Positions 8,996 through 19,468 are shown, counted from the first letter of the stretch. The stretch: 64,000 nucleotides of DNA from Segnochrobactrum spirostomi (GCF_009600605.1 NZ_VWNA01000001.1:744001-808000), one strand, 5' to 3'. Notes: generated from the letters alone by a model not told the origin. Made by a program: numbers and translations.

Positions 8996-11900
8996 TGAGC
9001 CGCACTCCTTCCGGATCGAAGAACACCGGAGCCACCACCTTCACGGTGATCGGCCCCTCCGGCATCGGCACCGACAGGGTCTCGCCGAGGCGGGCGCGGC
9101 CGCGCTCCAGCATGGCGAGCGCGATCGACCGCCCGACGTTCGGGCTCCAATAGGACGACGTCACGTGGCCGAGCAGCGGCATCGGGATCGGGGCCAGCGG
9201 ATCGGCGACGATCTGGGCGCCCTCCTCCAGCACCACCTTCGGGTCCTCGGTGAGGAGGCCGACGAGCTGCTTGCGGTCCGGCCGCTGCATCGACTCGCGG
9301 GCGAGCGCCCGCTTGCCGACGAAATCGGGTTTCGTCTTACCGAGCGCCCAGGCGAGGCCGACATCGTCCGGCGTCGCCGTGCCGTCGGTCTCCTGGCCGA
9401 CGATGATGTAGCCCTTCTCGGCGCGCAGCACGTGCATCGTCTCGGTGCCGTAGGGCGTGATGCCGTAGGGCCGCCCGGCGGCGAAGATCGCCTGCCACAC
9501 CGCTCGGCCATAATCGGCCGGCACGTTGATCTCGAAGCCGAGTTCGCCGGTGAAGCTCATGCGGAACAGCCGGGTCGGCACGCCGCAGATGCGGCCCTCG
9601 CGAACCGCCATATGCGGGAACGCTTCGGGAGACAGATCGATCCCCTCGACCAAGTTCTCGATCACCTTGCGGGCGTTCGGACCCTGCACCGCGATCACCG
9701 CCCATTGCTCGGTGGTCGAGGTCAGCCACACCTTGAGGTCCGGCCACTCGGTCTGGAGATAATCCTCCATGTGGGCGAGGACGCGCGGGGCGCCGCCGGT
9801 CGTCGTGGTGACGTGGAAGCGATCCGGCGCCATGCGGCCGACGACGCCGTCGTCCATCACGAAGCCGTCCTCGCGCAGCATCACGCCGTAGCGGCAGCGG
9901 CCGGGCTCCAGCTTCGCCCAGGCGTTGGTGTAGATGCGGTTCATGAACTCGGCCGCGTCCGGTCCCACGACCTCGATCTTGCCGAGCGTCGAGGCATCGA
10001 AGATGCCGACGGATTCACGCACCGCCTTGCATTCGCGGGCGACCGCGGCGTGCATCGTCTCGCCGGGGCGCGGGAAATAATAAGCGCGCTTCCAGAGCCC
10101 GACGTCCTCGAAGGCCGCCCCGTGCTCGACCGCCCAGCCGTGGATCGGCGTGGTGCGGACCGGATCGAACAGATCGCCGCGCGCCGCGCCAGCGAACTCG
10201 CCGAAGGTGACCGGCGTGTAGGGCAGACGGAAGGTGGTAAGACCGATCTCCGGGATCGGCTTGTCGAGGATGCCGGAGACGATGCCGAGGGCGTTGAGGT
10301 TGGAGGTCTTGCCCTGGTCGGTCGCCATGCCGGTGGTGGTATAGCGCTTGATGTGCTCGATGGAGCGGAAGCCCTCGCGGGTGGCGAGCTTCAGGTCCTT
10401 CGAGGTCACGTCGTTCTGCCAATCGACGAAGGCCTTGGCGAAGCGTGGATCGCGGTCGTGGGGCACCGCGCCGGCGAAGCCGATCATCGTCGCGGTCGGC
10501 CCGGCGACGGAGATGGTGCGCTTGTCGCCCGTGGCGAGGCCGAGGGCGGCGACCGCCGCCGCGTCGCCCGCCGCGAAGCCGTCCTCGAGCGCCGCGCCGA
10601 GATCGAACACGCCGTGCGCCGCGCCGGCCGAGCGCTCGCGCTGCACCGAGGGGCCGGGCACGAACGAGGTGATCGCCGGGTCCCACACCACCTTGCCGCG
10701 CGACTGCGAATAGAGATGAACCGAGGGCGTGAAGCCGCCGGACATCAGCACCAGGTCGCAGGCGATCGAATCCTCGCTCTTGACGCCGCCGTGGCCGTCG
10801 AGCCGGCCGACGCGGACGCTCGATACGCGCAGCCGCCCCTTGGTGCCGGTGATGACGGAGCCCGGCCGCACCGGAATGCCGGCGGCGCGGGCCTGCGCCG
10901 CGAGCGGACCCTCGGCATGGGCGCGCAGGTCGATCACCGCGGCGATGGTGACGCCCGCCGCCGCGAGGTCGAGCGCGGCGCGGTAGGCCCAGTCGTCGGC
11001 GGTGAAGATCACCGCGCGGGTGCCGGGCCGGACGCCGTAGCGGTTGGCGTAGGTGCGGGCGGAATCGGCCAGCATGATGCCGGGACGATCGTTGTCCGGG
11101 AACACCAGCGGGCGCTCGAGGGCGCCGGCGGCGATCACCACCTCCTTGGCCCGGACCTGCCACAGCCGCTCGCGCGGCAGCTTCGGATCGGGATAGGCGA
11201 CGTGGTCGGTGACACGCTCGGCGAGGCCGATGAAGTTCTGCTGGTAATAGCCGAACACGGTGGTGCGCGGCAGCAGCGTCACGGTCTCGAAGGCGGCAAG
11301 CCGGGCGACGGTCGCCGCGAGCCAATCGGCCGCCGGCTGGCCCTCGATCGTGGCGTTCGTCTCGGACAACAGCGAGCCGCCGAGTTCGGCCTGCTCGTCG
11401 GCGACGATCACGGTGGCGCCGCGCTCGGCCGCGGCGAGCGCCGCCGCGAGACCCGCCGCACCACCGCCGGCGACGAGCACGTCGACGTGGGCGTAGCGGT
11501 GGGTGTAGCGGTCCGCGTCGGGGGCGGTCGGCGCCCGGCCGAGGCCCGCCATGGCGCGGATCTTGGGCTCGTAGAACGATTTCCAGGCGTTCGTCGGCCA
11601 CATGAAGGTCTTGTAGTAGAACCCGGCCGGGATGAACGGGGCGAACAGGTCGTTCACCGCGCCCGCATCGAACTCGAGCGACGGCCAGCGGTTCTGGCTG
11701 ACCGCGACGAGCCCGTCATAGAGCTCGACCTGGGTGGCGCGCAGGTTCGGCGTGAAGCGGCTCTCGTCCGCGCCGATGCCGACCAGCGCATTCGGCTCGT
11801 CGGAGCCGGCGGAGAGGATGCCGCGCGGCCGGTGATATTTGAAGGAACGGCCGACGAGGTGGATGCCGTTGCCGATCAGCGCGGAGGCGAGCGTGTCGCC

Positions 11901-11996
11901 GGCATAGCCGCGATAGCGCTTGCCGTCGAACAGGAAGGAGACCGGCTTGGCGCGGTCGATGCGGCCGCCGGAGGCGAGACGAAGCGAGGCGCTCAT
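8988..11996 (-). CDS. soxA: Sarcosine oxidase alpha subunit
   Basis: The 1002-residue alpha subunit binds NAD and, through its C-terminal GcvT-like half, tetrahydrofolate, so that formaldehyde from sarcosine is captured as 5,10-methylene-THF. Order of parts: an N-terminal ferredoxin-like fold (about 1-100), a dinucleotide-binding motif VLVAGGGAAGLAAA near 175, a pyridine nucleotide-disulfide-type domain to about 590, and a glycine-cleavage T-protein domain from about 610 to the end. The open frame continues 186 codons upstream into soxD and soxB, but these are out-of-frame shadow; the ATG at 11996 overlaps the soxD stop by four bases (ATGA). Length matches the family (about 1000). Confidence 0.96.
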   Translation of the reverse strand: MSASLRLASGGRIDRAKPVSFLFDGKRYRGYAGDTLASALIGNGIHLVGRSFKYHRPRGILSAGSDEPNALVGIGADESRFTPNLRATQVELYDGLVAVSQNRWPSLEFDAGAVNDLFAPFIPAGFYYKTFMWPTNAWKSFYEPKIRAMAGLGRAPTAPDADRYTHRYAHVDVLVAGGGAAGLAAALAAAERGATVIVADEQAELGGSLLSETNATIEGQPAADWLAATVARLAAFETVTLLPRTTVFGYYQQNFIGLAERVTDHVAYPDPKLPRERLWQVRAKEVVIAAGALERPLVFPDNDRPGIMLADSARTYANRYGVRPGTRAVIFTADDWAYRAALDLAAAGVTIAAVIDLRAHAEGPLAAQARAAGIPVRPGSVITGTKGRLRVSSVRVGRLDGHGGVKSEDSIACDLVLMSGGFTPSVHLYSQSRGKVVWDPAITSFVPGPSVQRERSAGAAHGVFDLGAALEDGFAAGDAAAVAALGLATGDKRTISVAGPTATMIGFAGAVPHDRDPRFAKAFVDWQNDVTSKDLKLATREGFRSIEHIKRYTTTGMATDQGKTSNLNALGIVSGILDKPIPEIGLTTFRLPYTPVTFGEFAGAARGDLFDPVRTTPIHGWAVEHGAAFEDVGLWKRAYYFPRPGETMHAAVARECKAVRESVGIFDASTLGKIEVVGPDAAEFMNRIYTNAWAKLEPGRCRYGVMLREDGFVMDDGVVGRMAPDRFHVTTTTGGAPRVLAHMEDYLQTEWPDLKVWLTSTTEQWAVIAVQGPNARKVIENLVEGIDLSPEAFPHMAVREGRICGVPTRLFRMSFTGELGFEINVPADYGRAVWQAIFAAGRPYGITPYGTETMHVLRAEKGYIIVGQETDGTATPDDVGLAWALGKTKPDFVGKRALARESMQRPDRKQLVGLLTEDPKVVLEEGAQIVADPLAPIPMPLLGHVTSSYWSPNVGRSIALAMLERGRARLGETLSVPMPEGPITVKVVAPVFFDPEGVRLNA

Positions 11997-12292
11997 CGGC
12001 CGCCCTCCCCGATCAGGGTCGCGAGATCCGGCTTCGGCTCGCCGGCTTTGTAGGTCGTCACGAAGGCATCGCTCACGGTGTGGCGCACGGCGTTGAAGAA
12101 GCGCCCGCAGCCGTGGGTGTGGCGCCAGCGCTCGAAATGGTAGCCCTTCGGATTGGTGCGGAAATAGAGGAAGTCCGCCCAGCTCTCGTCGGTCGCCGAG
12201 GCCGGATCGCGCTTCAGGTGCGCCTCGCCGGCATAGCGGAACTCGATCTCGGGGCGGGCGGCGCCGCAATAGGGACAGGTGATGAGAAGCAT
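11993..12292 (-). CDS. soxD: Sarcosine oxidase delta subunit
   Basis: The 99-residue subunit is the small zinc-binding member of heterotetrameric sarcosine oxidase. The zinc ligands are recognisable: Cys6 and Cys9 in CPYC, a His in the HTHGC motif (58 or 60) and Cys62. Typical family blocks DFLYFRTNPKGYHFERW and HGCGRFFNAVRHT follow. A longer frame begins five codons earlier, but MLLITCPYCG is the usual start. It overlaps soxA by four bases and starts 15 bases after the soxB stop, so all four genes are coupled. Confidence 0.95.
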   Translation of the reverse strand: MLLITCPYCGAARPEIEFRYAGEAHLKRDPASATDESWADFLYFRTNPKGYHFERWRHTHGCGRFFNAVRHTVSDAFVTTYKAGEPKPDLATLIGEGGR

Positions 12293-12307
12293 CGGTGCGC
12301 CTCGCAA

Positions 12308-13558
12308 TCAGTGCGCGACGGCGGCGGCGGCCGCTTCGTCGATGAGGAAGCCGTCGCGGAACCGCTCGAGCGAGAACGGCGCGTTGATCGGGTGCGGCTC
12401 GTCCTTGGCGATGGTCCAGGCGAACACGTTGCCGGAGCCCGGCGTCGCCTTGAAGCCGCCGGTGCCCCAACCGCAATTGACGTAGAGGCCGGGAACCGGG
12501 GTCTTGGCGAGGATCGGCGAGCGGTCCGGGGTGACGTCGACGATGCCGCCCCAATTGCGCAGCATGCGCAGCCGCCGGAACATCGGCACCAGTTCGCAGA
12601 TGGCGTCGAGGGTGTGGCTCGCGATGTGGAGCCCGCCGGTCTGCGAATAGGAGGTGTAGGCGTCGGTGCCGGCGCCGATCACCATCTCGCCCTTGTCCGA
12701 CTGGCTGATATAGGCGTGGATGGTGTTCGACATCACCACGCAGGGGAAGGCGGGCTTCACCGGCTCCGAGACGAGAGCCTGGAGCGGGTAGGATTCGAGC
12801 GGCATCCGCACGCCGGCCATCGCCATCACCACGCTGGTGTGACCGGCGGCGACGACGCCGACCTTCTTGGCGCGGATGGTGCCCTTGGTGGTCTCGACCG
12901 CCTCGACCGCGCCGGAGGCGTCGCGGCGGATCGCCGTCACCTCGCAGTTCTGGATGATGTCGACGCCGAGCGCATCGGCGCCGCGCGCATAGCCCCAGGC
13001 GACCGCGTCATGCCGGGCGACGCCGCCGCGCCGCTGCAGCGCCGAGCCGAGGATCGGATAGCGCATGTTGGAGATGTTGAGCGGCGGGCAGAATTCCTTG
13101 GTCTCCGCCGGCGTCAGCCACTCGTTGTCGACGCCGTTCAAGCGGTTGGCGTGAATGTGCCGCTTGAAGCTCTGCACGTCGTGCACCGTGTGGGCGAGCA
13201 TCATGACGCCGCGCGGCGAGTACATGGTGTTGTAGTTGAGGTCCTTCGACAGGCCCTCCCACAGCTTCACCGCGTGGTCGTAGAGCCGGGCGCTCTCGGT
13301 GAAGAGGTAGTTCGAGCGGACGATCGTGGTGTTGCGGCCGGTGTTGCCGCCGCCGAGCCAGCCGCGCTCGATCACCGCCACGTTGCGGATGCCGTGTTCC
13401 TTGGCGAGATAATAGGCGGTCGCGAGCCCGTGCCCGCCGCCACCGATGATGACGACGTCATAAGCGGGCTTCGGCTCCGGCGTGCGCCATTGCGGCTGCC
13501 AGCCGGCATGGCCGCCGAACGCCTTCGCGGCGAGGGAGAAGACGGAGAATTTCTGCAT
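12308..13558 (-). CDS. soxB: Sarcosine oxidase beta subunit
   Basis: The 416-residue catalytic flavoprotein oxidises sarcosine. An FAD-binding DAO fold starts at YDVVIIGGGGHGLATAYYL (about 33-53), and the C-terminal block VNCGWGTGGFKATPGSGN closes the FAD site. The motif GGVARHDAVAWG near residue 180 holds the His that, in characterised beta subunits, carries the covalent FMN. The ATG at 13558 (MQKFSVFSLAAKAFGGHAGW) matches family N-termini; an eight-codon upstream extension is rejected. It is the first gene of soxBDAG. The GMC oxidoreductase gene lies 195 bases upstream on the same strand, so a distinct sox promoter in that gap is possible but not seen. Confidence 0.96.
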   Translation of the reverse strand: MQKFSVFSLAAKAFGGHAGWQPQWRTPEPKPAYDVVIIGGGGHGLATAYYLAKEHGIRNVAVIERGWLGGGNTGRNTTIVRSNYLFTESARLYDHAVKLWEGLSKDLNYNTMYSPRGVMMLAHTVHDVQSFKRHIHANRLNGVDNEWLTPAETKEFCPPLNISNMRYPILGSALQRRGGVARHDAVAWGYARGADALGVDIIQNCEVTAIRRDASGAVEAVETTKGTIRAKKVGVVAAGHTSVVMAMAGVRMPLESYPLQALVSEPVKPAFPCVVMSNTIHAYISQSDKGEMVIGAGTDAYTSYSQTGGLHIASHTLDAICELVPMFRRLRMLRNWGGIVDVTPDRSPILAKTPVPGLYVNCGWGTGGFKATPGSGNVFAWTIAKDEPHPINAPFSLERFRDGFLIDEAAAAAVAH

Positions 13559-13753
13559 CGGCGCAAGAACCCTCGGGAGCATGGCCCTCGGGAGAACGCC
13601 TCCCGGACCCTGTCATGATGGGATTGATCGGCCGTTCAATGCGAGAACGGAGACGGCGGTGGCGTTGAACATTTGCGACGCGGCATGTCGGGAATGCCCC
13701 AGCGCGGTAGCACGGGCAAGGCTGCCTCGTTGAGAGGGACGCTGAATGCCTGT

Positions 13754-15367
13754 TCACCGTTCAACGGGCGTCAGCGAGCACCATCGCGGCCCCTTCTCGG
13801 CGATCATGATGGTGGGGGAATTGGTGTTGCCGGAGGTGATGCGCGGCATCACCGAGGCGTCGATCACCCGCAGCGCCTCGACGCCCAGGACGGCGAGGCG
13901 CGCGTCGGTCACGGCCGCGGGGTCGCTCGGCAGGCCCATGCGGGCGGTGCCGACGGGGTGGAAGATCGTCGTGCCGATCGCGCCGGCGGCCTCGGCGAGC
14001 TCGTCGTCGGTCTCCAAAGCCGCGCCGGGGCGATATTCCTCCGGCCGGAAGCGGGCGAGCGCCGGGGCGGCGGCGACGCGGCGGGCGAGCCGGATCGAAT
14101 CGATCGCGACGCGGCGGTCGGCCTCGGCCGAGAGATAATGCGGCGCGATCTTCGGCGCCGCCGCGGCATCCCGCGAGGCGATGTGGATGGTGCCGCGGCT
14201 CTCGGGGCGCAGATTGCAGACGCTCACCGTCATGGCGTCGAACGGATGCAGGTCGTCGCCGAACTTGTCGAGGGAGAGCGGCTGGACATGGAATTGGACG
14301 TTCGGCCGCTCGAAATCCGGCGAGGAGGCCGCGAAGGCGCCGAGTTGCGAGGGGGCCATGGTGAGGGCACCGCGGCGGAACAGAGCATAGTCGAGGCCCA
14401 TCAGCGCCCGCCGCCCGAGCGAGCGATAGAGCGTGTTCATCGTCGCCGTGCCGGACACCTTGTAGACGAGGCGCAGTTGCAGGTGGTCCTGCAGGTTCTC
14501 GCCGACGCCGGGGGCATGGTGGACCACGGGCACACCGAGCGCCTGCAAATGCTCGCCGTCGCCGATGCCGGAGCGCTCCAGGATCGCCGGCGAGCCGACC
14601 GCGCCGGCGGCGAGGATGACCTCGCGGCGCGCCTTGAGAATACGGGTGCCGCCGCCCTGGCGGATGACGAGCCCGACCGCCCGCTTGCCCTCGAACACCA
14701 GCCGCTCGGCGAGCGCTTCGGTGATGACCGTCAGGTTCGGCCGCTTCAGCGCCGGCTTGAGGAAGCCGCGCGCCGCGCTCCAGCGGCGGCCGCGCTTCTG
14801 GTTCACCTGGAAATAGGCGCAGCCCGCATTGTCGCCGGTGTTGAAATCCCGCGTGCGGGGGATGCCGCTCTCGGCCGCCGCGGCGCGGAAGGCGTCGAGG
14901 ATCGGCCATTCGATGCGCGGGAGATCGACCCGCCACTCGCCACCCGCCCCGTGGAAGGGACCGGCGCCGAAGACGTGGTCCTCGTGGCGCTTGAAGATCG
15001 GCAGAACGTCGTCCCAACCCCAGCCGTCGAGGCCCAGTTGGCGCCAGTGATCGTAATCGCCGGCCTGGCCGCGCATATAGATCATGGCGTTGATGGCCGA
15101 CGACCCGCCGATGACCTTGCCGCGGGGATAAGCGAGACTGCGGCCGCCGAGGCCCGGCTCCGCCTCGGTGCGGAACATCCAATCGGCGCGGGGATTGCCG
15201 ATGGCGAAGAGATAGCCGGCCGGGATGTGGAACCAGATCCAGCGATCGCGCCGGCCGCCCTCGACCAAGGCGACGCGGTAGCGGCCACCCTCCGACAGGC
15301 GGTTGGCGAGGACGCATCCGGCCGAGCCCGCCCCGGCGATGACGAAATCGAAAATGTCCTCGCTCAC
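13754..15367 (-). CDS. GMC-family FAD oxidoreductase (choline dehydrogenase-like)
   Basis: The 537-residue flavoprotein opens with the FAD motif FVIAGAGSAGCVLANRLSE and has the GMC signatures YPRGKVIGGSSAINAMIYMRG and GAVGSPAILERSGIG. Its C-terminal catalytic pair appears as His in IFHPVGTARMG and, in the final motif TSGNTNSPTIMIAEK, an Asn in the second His/Asn position. GMC enzymes oxidise primary alcohols; BetA converts choline to betaine aldehyde. Being next to soxBDAG makes a role in choline or betaine-type methylamine use attractive, but betB, betI and betaine/dimethylglycine demethylases are absent, and many Hyphomicrobiales GMC paralogues act on other alcohols. The specific substrate is therefore left open. 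Confidence 0.85.
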   Translation of the reverse strand: MSEDIFDFVIAGAGSAGCVLANRLSEGGRYRVALVEGGRRDRWIWFHIPAGYLFAIGNPRADWMFRTEAEPGLGGRSLAYPRGKVIGGSSAINAMIYMRGQAGDYDHWRQLGLDGWGWDDVLPIFKRHEDHVFGAGPFHGAGGEWRVDLPRIEWPILDAFRAAAAESGIPRTRDFNTGDNAGCAYFQVNQKRGRRWSAARGFLKPALKRPNLTVITEALAERLVFEGKRAVGLVIRQGGGTRILKARREVILAAGAVGSPAILERSGIGDGEHLQALGVPVVHHAPGVGENLQDHLQLRLVYKVSGTATMNTLYRSLGRRALMGLDYALFRRGALTMAPSQLGAFAASSPDFERPNVQFHVQPLSLDKFGDDLHPFDAMTVSVCNLRPESRGTIHIASRDAAAAPKIAPHYLSAEADRRVAIDSIRLARRVAAAPALARFRPEEYRPGAALETDDELAEAAGAIGTTIFHPVGTARMGLPSDPAAVTDARLAVLGVEALRVIDASVMPRITSGNTNSPTIMIAEKGPRWCSLTPVER

Positions 15368-15402
15368 GCGACGCCCCTCCCCGGCACGAGCCCGATATGC
15401 GA

Positions 15403-15430
15403 ACGCCGCCCCTCTTGCGAAGGGCGGCGT
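15403..15430. terminator. Hairpin between ilvD and the GMC gene
   Basis: Nine-base arms ACGCCGCCC (15403-15411) and GGGCGGCGT (15422-15430) enclose a 10-base loop, with GTTTT shortly after on the plus strand. It lies past the ilvD stop but the T-run faces the other way, so strand and strength are uncertain. Confidence 0.5.
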
Positions 15431-15506
15431 CCTGTTTTCGGGGAGAGCCGCGGCGGAAGCAAGGCCGGCGCAGCGCCGTCTCGTCCCGCCGGTCTTCCGG
15501 CTCTCG

Positions 15507-17363
15507 TCAATCCTGGCCGATCTGGCTCACGTCGCGGATTGCGCCGCGGGAGGCCGACGTGGTGAGCGCCGCATAGGCCTTGAGCGCGGCCGAGACCTGG
15601 CGGGGGCGCGGCTTCGCCGGCTTCCAGGCGGCCTTGCCCTTGGCCTCCATGGCGGCGCGGCGACGGGCGATCTCCTCGTCCGGCACGGCGAGGCGGATCG
15701 AGCGGTTCGGGATGTCGATCTCGATCCGGTCGCCGTCCTCGACGAGGCCGATGGCGCCGCCCTCGGCCGCTTCCGGCGAGACGTGGCCGATCGACAGGCC
15801 CGAAGAGCCGCCCGAGAAGCGGCCGTCGGTGATGAGCGCGCACGCCTTGCCGAGGCCCTTCGACTTCAGGTAGCTCGTCGGATAGAGCATCTCCTGCATG
15901 CCGGGACCGCCGCGCGGCCCCTCGTAGCGGATCAGCACGATGTCGCCCGGCACGATCTTGCCGCCGAGAATGCCCTCGACCGCCGCGTCCTGGCTCTCGA
16001 AGATGCGGGCCGGGCCGGCAAACGTGAGGATGCTCTCGTCCACGCCCGCGGTCTTCACGATGCAGCCGTCCTCGGCGAGGTTGCCGAAGAGCACGGCGAG
16101 GCCGCCGTCCTTGGAGAAGGCATGCGCGGCATCGCGGATCGCACCGGTCTCGCGGTCGGCATCGACCTCGCGGTAGCGGCGATCCTGGCTGAACGCGACC
16201 TGGGTCGGGATGCCGCCCGGCGAGGCGCGGAAGAAGGTCTCCACGCTCTCGCTCTTGGTCCGCTTGATGTCCCAGCGGTCGAGGCCCTTCGCCAGGGTCT
16301 CGGAATGCACGGTCGGCAGGTCGGTCTTGATGAGGCCGGCGCGGTCGAGTTCGCCCAGGATGCCGACGATGCCGCCGGCGCGGTGGACGTCTTCCATGTG
16401 CACGTTCGGCACCGAGGGCGCGACCTTGCAGAGCACCGGCACCCGGCGCGACAACCGGTCGATGTCCTGCATGGTGAACGGCACGCCCGCCTCGTAGGCG
16501 GCGGCGAGCAGATGCAGCACGGTGTTGGTCGAGCCGCCCATGGCGATGTCGAGCGTCATCGCGTTCTCGAACGCCGAGAAGCTAGCGATCGAGCGCGGCA
16601 GCACGCTCTCGTCGCCCTGCTCGTAATAGCGGCGGGCGAGATCGACGATGAGATGTCCCGCTTCGACGAACAGGCGACGGCGATCGGCGTGGGTGGCGAC
16701 GATCGTGCCGTTGCCCGGCAGCGACAGGCCAAGGGCCTCGGTCAGGCAGTTCATCGAGTTCGCGGTGAACATGCCCGAGCACGAACCGCAGGTCGGGCAG
16801 GCCGAGCGCTCGATGATCTTCACGTCCTCGTCCGACACGCGGTCGTCGGCGGCGGCGACCATGGCGTCGACGAGATCGAGCGCCTTTTCCTTGCCGCCGA
16901 GCACGACCTTGCCGGCCTCCATCGGGCCGCCCGAGACGAACACGACCGGGATGTTGATGCGCAGCGCCGCCATCAGCATGCCGGGAGTGATCTTGTCGCA
17001 GTTCGAGATGCAGACCATGGCGTCCGCACAATGGGCGTTCACCATGTACTCGACGCTGTCGGCGATGAGGTCGCGCGAGGGCAGCGAATAGAGCATGCCG
17101 TCGTGGCCCATCGCGATGCCGTCATCGACCGCGATGGTGTTGAATTCCTTGGCGACGCCGCCCGCCTCTTCGATCTCGCGGGCGACGAGCTGGCCGAGAT
17201 CCTTGAGATGGACGTGGCCTGGCACGAACTGAGTGAAGGAGTTTACGACGGCGATAATGGGCTTTCCGAAATCCTGATCCTTCATGCCCGTGGCACGCCA
17301 CAGGCCCCGCGCACCCGCCATGTTGCGGCCGTGGGTGGTGGTCCGGGAACGGTAGGCCGGCAT
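15507..17363 (-). CDS. ilvD: Dihydroxy-acid dehydratase
   Basis: The 618-residue enzyme dehydrates 2,3-dihydroxy-3-methylbutanoate (and the isoleucine analogue) in branched-chain amino acid synthesis, using an Fe-S cluster and Mg. IlvD/Edd hallmarks are clear: Cys in [13 protein letters not shown], then [18 protein letters not shown], and the C-terminal [19 protein letters not shown]. The start at 17363 ([20 protein letters not shown]) is the family start; an upstream in-frame ATG 18 codons earlier is rejected. Length matches long-type IlvD (about 612-619), which usually carries [4Fe-4S]. No other ilv gene is adjacent, so it stands as a single transcription unit with the helicase gene diverging upstream. 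Confidence 0.97.
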   Translation of the reverse strand: MPAYRSRTTTHGRNMAGARGLWRATGMKDQDFGKPIIAVVNSFTQFVPGHVHLKDLGQLVAREIEEAGGVAKEFNTIAVDDGIAMGHDGMLYSLPSRDLIADSVEYMVNAHCADAMVCISNCDKITPGMLMAALRINIPVVFVSGGPMEAGKVVLGGKEKALDLVDAMVAAADDRVSDEDVKIIERSACPTCGSCSGMFTANSMNCLTEALGLSLPGNGTIVATHADRRRLFVEAGHLIVDLARRYYEQGDESVLPRSIASFSAFENAMTLDIAMGGSTNTVLHLLAAAYEAGVPFTMQDIDRLSRRVPVLCKVAPSVPNVHMEDVHRAGGIVGILGELDRAGLIKTDLPTVHSETLAKGLDRWDIKRTKSESVETFFRASPGGIPTQVAFSQDRRYREVDADRETGAIRDAAHAFSKDGGLAVLFGNLAEDGCIVKTAGVDESILTFAGPARIFESQDAAVEGILGGKIVPGDIVLIRYEGPRGGPGMQEMLYPTSYLKSKGLGKACALITDGRFSGGSSGLSIGHVSPEAAEGGAIGLVEDGDRIEIDIPNRSIRLAVPDEEIARRRAAMEAKGKAAWKPAKPRPRQVSAALKAYAALTTSASRGAIRDVSQIGQD

Positions 17364-17764
17364 CGTCGTAGTCCTTGTTGTTCGTTCACACGCGGCGAGA
17401 GGCCGCGGAGCCTTCATCTATAGCAGCGGCGCCCTTTTCGCATCCCCCTTCCGGCTTTTCTAAAGTGCGCGATGCCGTGACGTCGCCGCGGCGCGCAGGG
17501 CGCACGTCGTGCCACCATGATCATTGCGGCGCGGCGGATCGGCATTTCGACTTGACTTTTCGCAGAAATCCGCCATCTACGGAGCGGGTTTACCGGGCGC
17601 GTGACCGAGACGTCTTCCCATCGTCGGCCAGCCGGACCCTTCATCAGACACATTTTTTGACTGCCCAATCACGCGGGGCGTCTCAAAGACCCCGCGATCG
17701 GCCGTCGGCTCGTGGCACGAGATGCCACAGTGCGCGCTCCGTTCGCGCAACCGAAAGACTTGCT
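17364..17764 (+). promoter_or_regulatory. Long leader region of the DEAD-box helicase gene (and divergent ilvD promoter region)
   Basis: This 401-base gap separates divergent ilvD and the helicase gene. A TTGACT at 17552-17557 followed 16-17 bases later by CATCTA/ATCTAC is a weak sigma-70-like candidate. A hairpin CGCGGGG (17672-17678) / CCCCGCG (17690-17696) lies inside the likely untranslated leader, about 70 bases before the start codon. Long structured leaders are common for cold-regulated helicase genes; that role here is inference. Confidence 0.35.
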
Positions 17765-19468
17765 TTGACCTCTTTCCAAGACCTCGGCCTCGCCGAGCCG
17801 ATCCTCAAGGCGCTCGCCGAAGAAGGCTATGATGCGCCGACCCCGATCCAGGCGGACGCTATTCCGCCCGTCCTCGCCGGACGCGACCTCCTCGGCATCG
17901 CCCAGACCGGAACCGGCAAGACCGCTGCGTTCGCCCTGCCGATCCTGCACCATCTCGCCCAGCACACCCGGCCGGTCGGCCGGCGCGGCTGCCGGGTGCT
18001 CGTCCTGAGCCCGACCCGCGAACTCGCCGGTCAGATCCAGGATTCCTTCAAGGCCTACGGCCGCCACCTGAAGTTCACCGTGACGCTCGCCATCGGCGGC
18101 GTGCCGATCGGCCGCCAGACCCGCGCGCTGATGCCGGGCGTCGACGTACTCGTCGCCACGCCGGGCCGCGTCATCGACCTCTACGAACAGGGCGCGGTCA
18201 AGTTCGACGAGATCGAGGTGCTCGTTCTCGACGAGGCCGACCGCATGCTCGAGGTCGGTTTCATCCACGCCATCCGCGCCATCATCGCCAAGCTGCCGCA
18301 GAAGCGTCAGGGCCTGTTCTTCTCGGCCACCATGCCGAAGGAGATCGCCGACCTCGCCAACCGCCTGCTGCGCGATCCGATCGAGGTCGCGGTGACCCCG
18401 GTCTCCAAGACTGCCGACCGCATCGAGCAGAGCGTACTCTATATCGACCAGGGGGCGAAGAGCCGCCTGCTCGCCGAGATCCTCAAGGCTGAGCCGATCG
18501 ACCGCGCCATCGTGTTCACCCGCACCAAGCACGGTGCCGACCGGGTGGTGCGCAACCTCGCCGCTTCCGGCGTCACCGCCGAGGCGATCCACGGCAACAA
18601 GTCCCAGGGTCAGCGGGAACGCGCGCTCGGCAATTTCCGTGAGGGCCGCACCCGCATCCTGATCGCGACCGACATCGCGGCGCGCGGCATCGACGTCGAC
18701 GGCGTCAGCCACGTCTTCAATTTCGATCTGCCGAACATTCCCGAGAGCTATGTCCACCGCATCGGGCGCACCGCGCGCGCCGGCGCTTCGGGCATCGCCA
18801 TCTCGTTCTGCGCCGGCGACGAGCGCGATTATCTGCGCCAGATCGAGAAGCTGACGCGCCAGCCGATCGCCCTCGCGACCGCCTATGCCTCCACCGCGGC
18901 GGCCCTCGCCGGCTCCGGTCCGGTGGTTGCCGACGACCGCGACCGCCGCGAAGACGCACGCGGCGGTGGCCGTGGCCGCAACGGCGGCGGCCGCCAGGAC
19001 GGTGGCCGCAGCAACGGCGCAGGGCGCAACAACAACGGCCAGCGCCGCAGCGACGGCCGTGCCGCTTCGGGCGGCCAGCGCAACGAGCCCCGCAACGGCG
19101 CCGACCCCCGCGTCGGCGCAGAGCGTCCCGCGAACACCGACGCCCGGCCGAACCGGGCCGGCGGCCGCGACGAAGCCCGCACCGAAGGGCGCCGCGAGGC
19201 ACCCCGCAAGGCGCAGGGCGCGGCGGGCGCGGCAAACGGCGGCGAGCGGAGCGCGACCCCGCGGCGCGACCACGAGGGCGGCGGACGCCGCTCCGGCGGT
19301 CACGTCACCGGCGCGCGCGATGGGGCGAGCCGTGACGGCGGACGCCGCGACGGCGGCCGCGGACGGTCGGCGGATCAGGGCGGCGGCGATATCGCCGGCG
19401 TCCGCTTCCTCGCCGAACCGGCGCGGCGCGGCGAGCGCGACAGCTCGGCGGGTCGCCCCCGCCGCTGA
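17765..19468 (+). CDS. DEAD-box ATP-dependent RNA helicase (RhlE/DeaD-like) with long Arg/Gly tail
   Basis: The 567-residue helicase should unwind RNA in ribosome assembly or cold adaptation. The core has all motifs: AQTGTGKT near residue 46, [13 protein letters not shown] in [13 protein letters not shown] near 155, SAT in FFSATMPKE, and [10 protein letters not shown] near 330. From about residue 375 the protein is a 190-residue low-complexity basic tail rich in Gly, Arg, Asn and Ala ([16 protein letters not shown] and similar), like RGG-type RNA-binding tails. The start is taken as TTG at 17765 (then [12 protein letters not shown]), where family homology begins; no ATG lies between it and clearly unrelated upstream sequence, and the RBS is weak. 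A tailed IF-1 gene follows 94 bases later on the same strand. Confidence 0.92.
   Translation: MTSFQDLGLAEPILKALAEEGYDAPTPIQADAIPPVLAGRDLLGIAQTGTGKTAAFALPILHHLAQHTRPVGRRGCRVLVLSPTRELAGQIQDSFKAYGRHLKFTVTLAIGGVPIGRQTRALMPGVDVLVATPGRVIDLYEQGAVKFDEIEVLVLDEADRMLEVGFIHAIRAIIAKLPQKRQGLFFSATMPKEIADLANRLLRDPIEVAVTPVSKTADRIEQSVLYIDQGAKSRLLAEILKAEPIDRAIVFTRTKHGADRVVRNLAASGVTAEAIHGNKSQGQRERALGNFREGRTRILIATDIAARGIDVDGVSHVFNFDLPNIPESYVHRIGRTARAGASGIAISFCAGDERDYLRQIEKLTRQPIALATAYASTAAALAGSGPVVADDRDRREDARGGGRGRNGGGRQDGGRSNGAGRNNNGQRRSDGRAASGGQRNEPRNGADPRVGAERPANTDARPNRAGGRDEARTEGRREAPRKAQGAAGAANGGERSATPRRDHEGGGRRSGGHVTGARDGASRDGGRRDGGRGRSADQGGGDIAGVRFLAEPARRGERDSSAGRPRR

Noticed and set aside
11997..12554. 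Extension of soxA upstream by 186 codons
   Set aside because: It covers soxD and part of soxB in another frame; family length and the ATGA overlap support the start at 11996.
13559..13753. Glycine riboswitch upstream of soxB or sdaA
   Set aside because: I looked for paired conserved glycine aptamer helices and saw none.
17375..17764. N-terminal extension of the helicase upstream of the TTG
   Set aside because: Its sequence is not helicase-like, and it would overlap the likely promoter region.
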